Source: Pseudomonas sivasensis
Lineage (GTDB): Bacteria; Pseudomonadota; Gammaproteobacteria; Pseudomonadales; Pseudomonadaceae
Direction: 5' to 3'
NCBI RefSeq assembly: GCF_013778505.1
Contig: NZ_JAAOWU010000007.1
Coordinates: forward strand, 1 to 64,000
DNA length: 64,000 nucleotides
Part shown: positions 60,181 through 64,000 of the stretch, one piece after another
How positions within the stretch are numbered: position 1 is the first letter of the stretch
Layout of the letters: every line of letters begins with the position of its first letter
Program-made: the position numbers and the translations under genes
Notes under the pieces: generated by a model
What the model was told of the DNA's origin: nothing
Databases searched by the model: none
The model's input: only the letters and a program-made list of their open reading frames with translations

Positions 60181-61029
60181 ATGTACAAAGATTATCCGGC
60201 CGCTTATCAGGTCAGCAAAGGCTCGGCGCTGCAGGTCGACACGGCGTTTTACGAGCGCATTCGTGACCGGGCGGATCAACGCACCTTGATCGAACAGTTT
60301 GAGGTGCCTATTCGAACAGGCAGGGCCTGGAAGGTGCCGGCGGGGCATGTGTTTCGTGTTACTACGCCAGTGGGGCCGCAGGTGGGTGACTTTAATGTCT
60401 GGAACGCCCACGACCCGCGGGAACGTCTTTGGGCGGCGCGCACCCGCCAATTGCAGGGCGCCCATGTCAGCACCCATGACCGACTGTGGTCGAACCTGCC
60501 GTTTCTGCGACCGTTGGTGACCATCACCGATGACAGCCTGGCCAGTTATGGTATCGACGAGCACGGCGGGCGCCTCCACGACTTACTCGGCACGCGCTGC
60601 GATCCCTACGTGAACCGGATGCTGACCGGTGAGGATTTCCATCACCACTGCCATTCGAACCTCACTCGCGCGGTGCTGCCCCACGGTCTTACGGAATTCG
60701 ACGTGCATGACGTGTTGAATATTTTCCAGTGCACCGGCCTGAATCACGACGACATGTACTTCATGAAGGCGTGTCCGGCGCAGAAGGGTGATTACCTGGA
60801 GTTCTTTGCCGAGATTGATTTGCTGTGTGCACTGTCGACCTGCCCGGGTGGAGATCTGTCGCTGCCGATGTGGGGGCCGGACGCACAGGATCCGCTGACG
60901 GTATGTCGTCCGCTGGGCGTCGAGATCTACAAGTTGGAGGATCAATTGCTGAGCGGCTGGAGCCAGCCGGAGCGTGCTGCCTACAAAGGGCAGCACGGGT
61001 TGCATATTGCCAAGGCGGATTGGGAGTAA
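60181..61029 (+). CDS. Urea carboxylase-associated family protein (DUF1989)
   Basis: A 282-residue DUF1989 protein. WKVPAGHVFRVTTPVGPQVGDFNVWN, the HPHD-like metal region and HCHSNLTRAVL with NIFQCTGL are characteristic. Relatives stand with urea carboxylase/guanidine-degradation genes or with amine permeases; the biochemical role is not firmly known. Here it is behind a GntR gene and close to an ethanolamine-type permease, so a part in amine or ureido nitrogen use is inferred. ATG 60181 follows GAGG. Confidence 0.85.
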   Translation: MYKDYPAAYQVSKGSALQVDTAFYERIRDRADQRTLIEQFEVPIRTGRAWKVPAGHVFRVTTPVGPQVGDFNVWNAHDPRERLWAARTRQLQGAHVSTHDRLWSNLPFLRPLVTITDDSLASYGIDEHGGRLHDLLGTRCDPYVNRMLTGEDFHHHCHSNLTRAVLPHGLTEFDVHDVLNIFQCTGLNHDDMYFMKACPAQKGDYLEFFAEIDLLCALSTCPGGDLSLPMWGPDAQDPLTVCRPLGVEIYKLEDQLLSGWSQPERAAYKGQHGLHIAKADWE

Positions 61030-61035
61030 GCCTAA

Positions 61036-61203
61036 CTAGCGATCCTGCGAATCCTTGGCGTCCGCCTGGGCGTTGCGTTCGGCCACGCGTTTGCGTTGCT
61101 CGTCGGTGAGTTCCACCTTGTTGGCGCTGTCTCGCAGCAGCATCAGCCCACCGACGATCGACCCAATCGCGACCACCATAATCAACCACGCATACCACGG
61201 CAT
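61036..61203 (-). CDS. DUF2897 small membrane protein
   Basis: A 55-residue gene on the minus strand. MPWYAWLIMVVAIGSIVGGL gives one transmembrane helix, and the tail (VELTDEQRKRVAERNAQADA) is charged and helical, the pattern of DUF2897 proteins common in pseudomonads. ATG 61203 follows AGGAG with seven-base spacing. It is convergent with the DUF1989 gene and downstream of the permease. Function unknown. Confidence 0.85.
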   Translation of the reverse strand: MPWYAWLIMVVAIGSIVGGLMLLRDSANKVELTDEQRKRVAERNAQADAKDSQDR

Positions 61204-61314
61204 AAGGCTCTCCTTGAGGCAGATTGCTGTGGGAGAATTTTCCCACGGTAATAACTGCTTTGAGTTACGGGCTTTCTGAGTAGTTCAGTGTAAGCCCGTT
61301 CTGCCTCGTAAACC

Positions 61315-62679
61315 TTAGAGCCCAGTCAACATTGCGTCCGCTGGCGCATCGGCACGGTCTTGTGCGGTCAGTTGGAAGTAGATGAAACCTACCGCCATAA
61401 AGCCCAGGAAGATCAAGCCGATGAGTGTGTTGAACCACGCCATGGCCACCAGGCACACCACCGCCAGCACCAACGCAATGCCTGGCACGATCGGGTAACC
61501 CGGCGCGCGGAAGGTGCGTTCCAGCAGCGGTTCGGTTTTACGCAGTTTGAATAGGCTGAGCATGCTCATGATGTACATGACGATGGCGCCGAAAACCGCC
61601 ATGGTGATCATCGCTGCAGTCAGAGTCATGCCGCCCAGGTTGATCAGACCGTCGCTGTAGATGGCGGCGATGCCGACCACACCGCCGGCGATGATGGCCC
61701 GGTGCGGTGTCTGAAAACGCGACAGTTTGGCGAGGAAAGACGGTAAGTAACCGGCGCGAGCCAGGGCGAAGAACTGGCGCGAGTAGCCTAGGATAATGCC
61801 GTGGAAGCTCGCTACCAGGCCAAACAGGCCGATCCACACCAGCATGTGCAACCAGCCGGAGCTTTCGCCCACCACGGTTTTCATGGCCTGCGGCAGCGGG
61901 TCGTTGATGTTCGACAGGGTGCGCCAGTCACCCACTCCGCCGGCAAAGAACATCACGCCCATGGCCAGGATCACCAAGGTCAGGATGCCGCTGATGTAGG
62001 CCTTCGGAATGGTGCGCTTCGGATCCTTCGCTTCTTCAGCCGCCATGGCTGCGCCTTCGATGGCAAGGAAGAACCAGATCGCAAACGGAATTGCGGCAAA
62101 CATCCCGGCAATCGCTGGGGCGCCAAAGGTATCGGAACCGGCCCATCCATTCAGGGCGAAATTACTGAAGCTGAATGCCGGGGCGACCACGCCCATAAAC
62201 ACCAGCAGCTCTGCGACGGCGAGCACGCACACGACCAGCTCAAAGGTCGCGGCGAGTTTCACGCCAAGGATGTTCAGGCCCATGAACACGATATAGGCAC
62301 CGACGGCAGCGTGCTTCGGGTCCAGCGCAGGGAACTGCACATTCAGATAAGCGCCGATGGCCAAGGCAATGGCAGGTGGCGCGAAGACAAATTCGATCAG
62401 GGTGGCAAGACCGGCGATTAAACCGCCTTTCTCCCCAAATGCACGACGGCTGTAGGCAAACGGTCCGCCAGCATGGGGAATCGCGGTGGTCAGCTCGGTG
62501 AAACTGAAGATAAAGCAGGTGTACATTGCGGCGACCATCAACGAGGTCACCAGGAAGCCCAAGGTTCCGGCCACGCCCCAGCCATAGCTCCAGCCGAAGT
62601 ATTCACCGGAGATCACCAGCCCGACGGCAATGCCCCATAAATGCAGGGTGCCTAGGGTGGGTTTGAGTTGTGTGTTCAT
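61315..62679 (-). CDS. eat: Ethanolamine permease (APC family)
   Basis: A 454-residue, 12-helix amino acid/polyamine/organocation transporter. WGIAVGLVISGEYFGWSYGW at the N-terminus, FFLAIEGAAMAAEEAKDPKR in the middle and YSRQFFALARAGYLP later are the marks of the Eat-type ethanolamine permease. It brings ethanolamine in as nitrogen or carbon source; no eutBC genes are in the window. ATG 62679 follows GGGAG; the 11-codon longer frame is less likely. Confidence 0.85.
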   Translation of the reverse strand: MNTQLKPTLGTLHLWGIAVGLVISGEYFGWSYGWGVAGTLGFLVTSLMVAAMYTCFIFSFTELTTAIPHAGGPFAYSRRAFGEKGGLIAGLATLIEFVFAPPAIALAIGAYLNVQFPALDPKHAAVGAYIVFMGLNILGVKLAATFELVVCVLAVAELLVFMGVVAPAFSFSNFALNGWAGSDTFGAPAIAGMFAAIPFAIWFFLAIEGAAMAAEEAKDPKRTIPKAYISGILTLVILAMGVMFFAGGVGDWRTLSNINDPLPQAMKTVVGESSGWLHMLVWIGLFGLVASFHGIILGYSRQFFALARAGYLPSFLAKLSRFQTPHRAIIAGGVVGIAAIYSDGLINLGGMTLTAAMITMAVFGAIVMYIMSMLSLFKLRKTEPLLERTFRAPGYPIVPGIALVLAVVCLVAMAWFNTLIGLIFLGFMAVGFIYFQLTAQDRADAPADAMLTGL

Positions 62680-63088
62680 GTGCTGCTCCCTGAACGGTTT
62701 GGAATGATTCAAGGTGTTGCAGCGGCCATGCCAGCTTGAGAATCATTGTCGTAAAGGCGCGCAACTGTCGTCTGGGGGATGGTTTGGCGTTTGAAATTTG
62801 CCGGTGTCGCACCAGATAGGTGCGGCGGTGACGGTGCCGACGCTATCGGGAGCAAGCCCCTCCCACAGGTTGACTGGCGCTCGGCATGACAACTCGGTCA
62901 AGTGTGGGAGGGGGCTTGCTCCCGATAGCGCCCGCCCAGACGCTGGAAGCCCGCAGTGTAAAACCCGCATAAAGCCACTCTTTACGCCTTCTTTACGCCC
63001 CGCCCGTACCCTCGCACTCGTTCCTTTACGCCACTCCTGCGGACAATTGCCCCACACGCGGCACTCGCCGCTGAACGGAGAGACTTCC
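62680..63088. other. Region between eat and kdpF
   Basis: 409 bases holding a REPIN (62841-62930). Repeated TTTACG (62981, 62992, 63025) lies upstream of kdpF where the promoter is expected. No gene seen. Confidence 0.4.
62841..62930. repeat. REPIN between eat and kdpF
   Basis: CGCTATCGGGAGCAAGCCCC at the left and GGGGCTTGCTCCCGATAGCG at the right form near-perfect inverted arms of about 27 bases with about 35 bases between. Same family as 15411. Confidence 0.85.
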
Positions 63089-63178
63089 ATGAGTGTTCTG
63101 GACGGAGTGTCACTGCTATTGGCCGTGGCGCTGTTTATTTATCTGCTGGTTGCGCTGTTACGCGCGGATCGGAACTAG
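63089..63178 (+). CDS. kdpF: KdpF small subunit of the potassium pump
   Basis: A 29-residue single-helix peptide (SVLDGVSLLLAVALFIYLLV, ending LLRADRN) that stabilises the KdpFABC complex in the inner membrane. ATG 63089 follows GGAGAG. It is nine bases before kdpA, the standard place. Confidence 0.93.
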   Translation: MSVLDGVSLLLAVALFIYLLVALLRADRN

Positions 63179-63187
63179 GAGCTGGCC

Positions 63188-64000
63188 ATGCACAGTTATG
63201 ACTATTGGCTGATCATCGCCTTCTTTGCCGTGGTATTGGTGCCGGCACCGTTCCTGGGGCGGTTCTATTACAAGGTGATGGAAGGCCAGCGCACGTGGCT
63301 GAGCCCGGTGCTCGGGCCTGTCGAAAAAGCCTGTTATCGCCTGTCGGGTGTCGACGCGCAGCAGGAGCAGAGCTGGCAGAAGTACATGCTGGCGTTGCTC
63401 GCATTCAACCTCGCGGGTTTCCTGCTGTTGTTCGCGATCCTGATGTTCCAGGACTATCTCCCGCTCAATCCGCAGAAATTGCCGGGGCAGGAGTGGACGC
63501 TGGCCTTCAACACTGCGGTCAGTTTCATGACCAACACCAACTGGCAGTCCTACAGCGGTGAGGCGTCACTGAGCTACCTCAGCCAGATGGCTGGCCTGAC
63601 GGTGCAGAACTTCGTCAGTGCGGCCACTGGACTGGCAGTTCTGGTCGCTTTGTGCCGTGGGATCGGTCGCAAATCTGCCCAGACATTGGGGAATTTCTGG
63701 GTCGATATGACCCGCGCTACCCTCTACGGCCTGTTGCCGTTGTGCCTGGTGCTGGCGTTGTTCCTGGTGTGGCAGGGCGTGCCGCAGACGTTCGCCCATT
63801 ACGTTGATGCCGTGACGATGCAAGGCGTGGATCAGGTGATCCCCCTGGGCCCGGCGGCCAGCCAGATCGCGATCAAGCAATTGGGCACCAACGGCGGTGG
63901 TTTTTTCGGCGTCAACTCGGCGCATCCCTTTGAAGACCCGACTGCCTGGGCCAACCTGTTTGAGGTAGCGTCCATCATCCTGATCCCGGTGGCGTTGGTA
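63188..64000 (+). CDS. kdpA: Potassium-transporting ATPase subunit KdpA (cut by window end)
   Basis: The first 271 codons of the K+-selective subunit of the high-affinity Kdp P-type ATPase. Related to K+ channels: the first selectivity loop is AVSFMTNTNWQSYSGE, the second LGTNGGGFFGVNSAHPFEDP. Several helices and the FVSAATGLAV segment follow the family. kdpB, kdpC and the kdpDE sensor genes should follow outside. ATG 63188 follows AGGAGC. Kdp genes are normally induced under potassium limitation. Confidence 0.96.
   Translation, partial: MHSYDYWLIIAFFAVVLVPAPFLGRFYYKVMEGQRTWLSPVLGPVEKACYRLSGVDAQQEQSWQKYMLALLAFNLAGFLLLFAILMFQDYLPLNPQKLPGQEWTLAFNTAVSFMTNTNWQSYSGEASLSYLSQMAGLTVQNFVSAATGLAVLVALCRGIGRKSAQTLGNFWVDMTRATLYGLLPLCLVLALFLVWQGVPQTFAHYVDAVTMQGVDQVIPLGPAASQIAIKQLGTNGGGFFGVNSAHPFEDPTAWANLFEVASIILIPVALV

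Overview
The window is chromosomal DNA of a Pseudomonas of the fluorescens group. Signs of this are the gene order yciK-mupP-ubiG-mtaD / mtnA-gyrA-serC-pheA-hisC-tyrA::aroA-cmk-rpsA-ihfB followed by an O-antigen cluster ending in wbpM (the same order I recall for P. aeruginosa PA3173 to PA3141), the tyrA-aroA fusion, a FabV enoyl reductase, and many GC-rich inverted repeats of the REP/REPIN type known from P. fluorescens. No rRNA, tRNA, CRISPR array, phage or intact insertion sequence was seen.

Layout. 1-8.5 kb: the start of a fimbrial subunit gene, a malate:quinone oxidoreductase, small envelope proteins, the nucleosidase ppnN, fabV, a full-length ExoY-type nucleotidyl cyclase (a type III effector family) with no secretion genes beside it, and a HAD hydrolase. 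8.5-15.4 kb: a LysR/aminotransferase pair, then a purine/nucleoside uptake group (punR, punC, a Tsx-like outer-membrane channel and an NCS2 xanthine/urate permease). 15.5-23.6 kb: a PipR-type plant-responsive locus, with a LuxR solo flanked by two proline-iminopeptidase-like hydrolases, each preceded by a lux-box-like repeat, followed by a five-gene peptide ABC importer. 23.8-28.7 kb: yciK, mupP, ubiG, the MTA deaminase, and a divergent mtnA that has lost several active-site residues. 29-41 kb: gyrA and the serine/aromatic/histidine operon through cmk, then rpsA, ihfB and a LapA-domain membrane protein.

41.8-58.5 kb is a horizontally variable O-antigen cluster. The first part (Wzy, two glycosyltransferases, an epimerase, Wzx) is strikingly AT-rich and rich in Shine-Dalgarno-led GTG starts. 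The middle part (glycosyltransferase, two gmd-family genes, fcl, manC, glycosyltransferase) makes GDP-mannose-derived deoxysugars, and the last part (wbpV-like, wbpL, wbpM) has near-host composition. The canonical gmd copy carries an in-frame TGA at codon 35. After a ComEA-like protein come a GntR regulator with a palindrome at its start, a urea-carboxylase-associated protein, a hidden 55-residue DUF2897 gene, an ethanolamine permease, and the start of the kdp potassium pump operon (kdpF, kdpA), cut by the right edge.

Most interesting: the orphan ExoY homologue (6379-7548), the two PipR-type boxes with matching -10 positions, the gmd nonsense codon, and MtnA without its catalytic cysteine. 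All functions are inferred from reading sequence and remembered family motifs; no database search was run.
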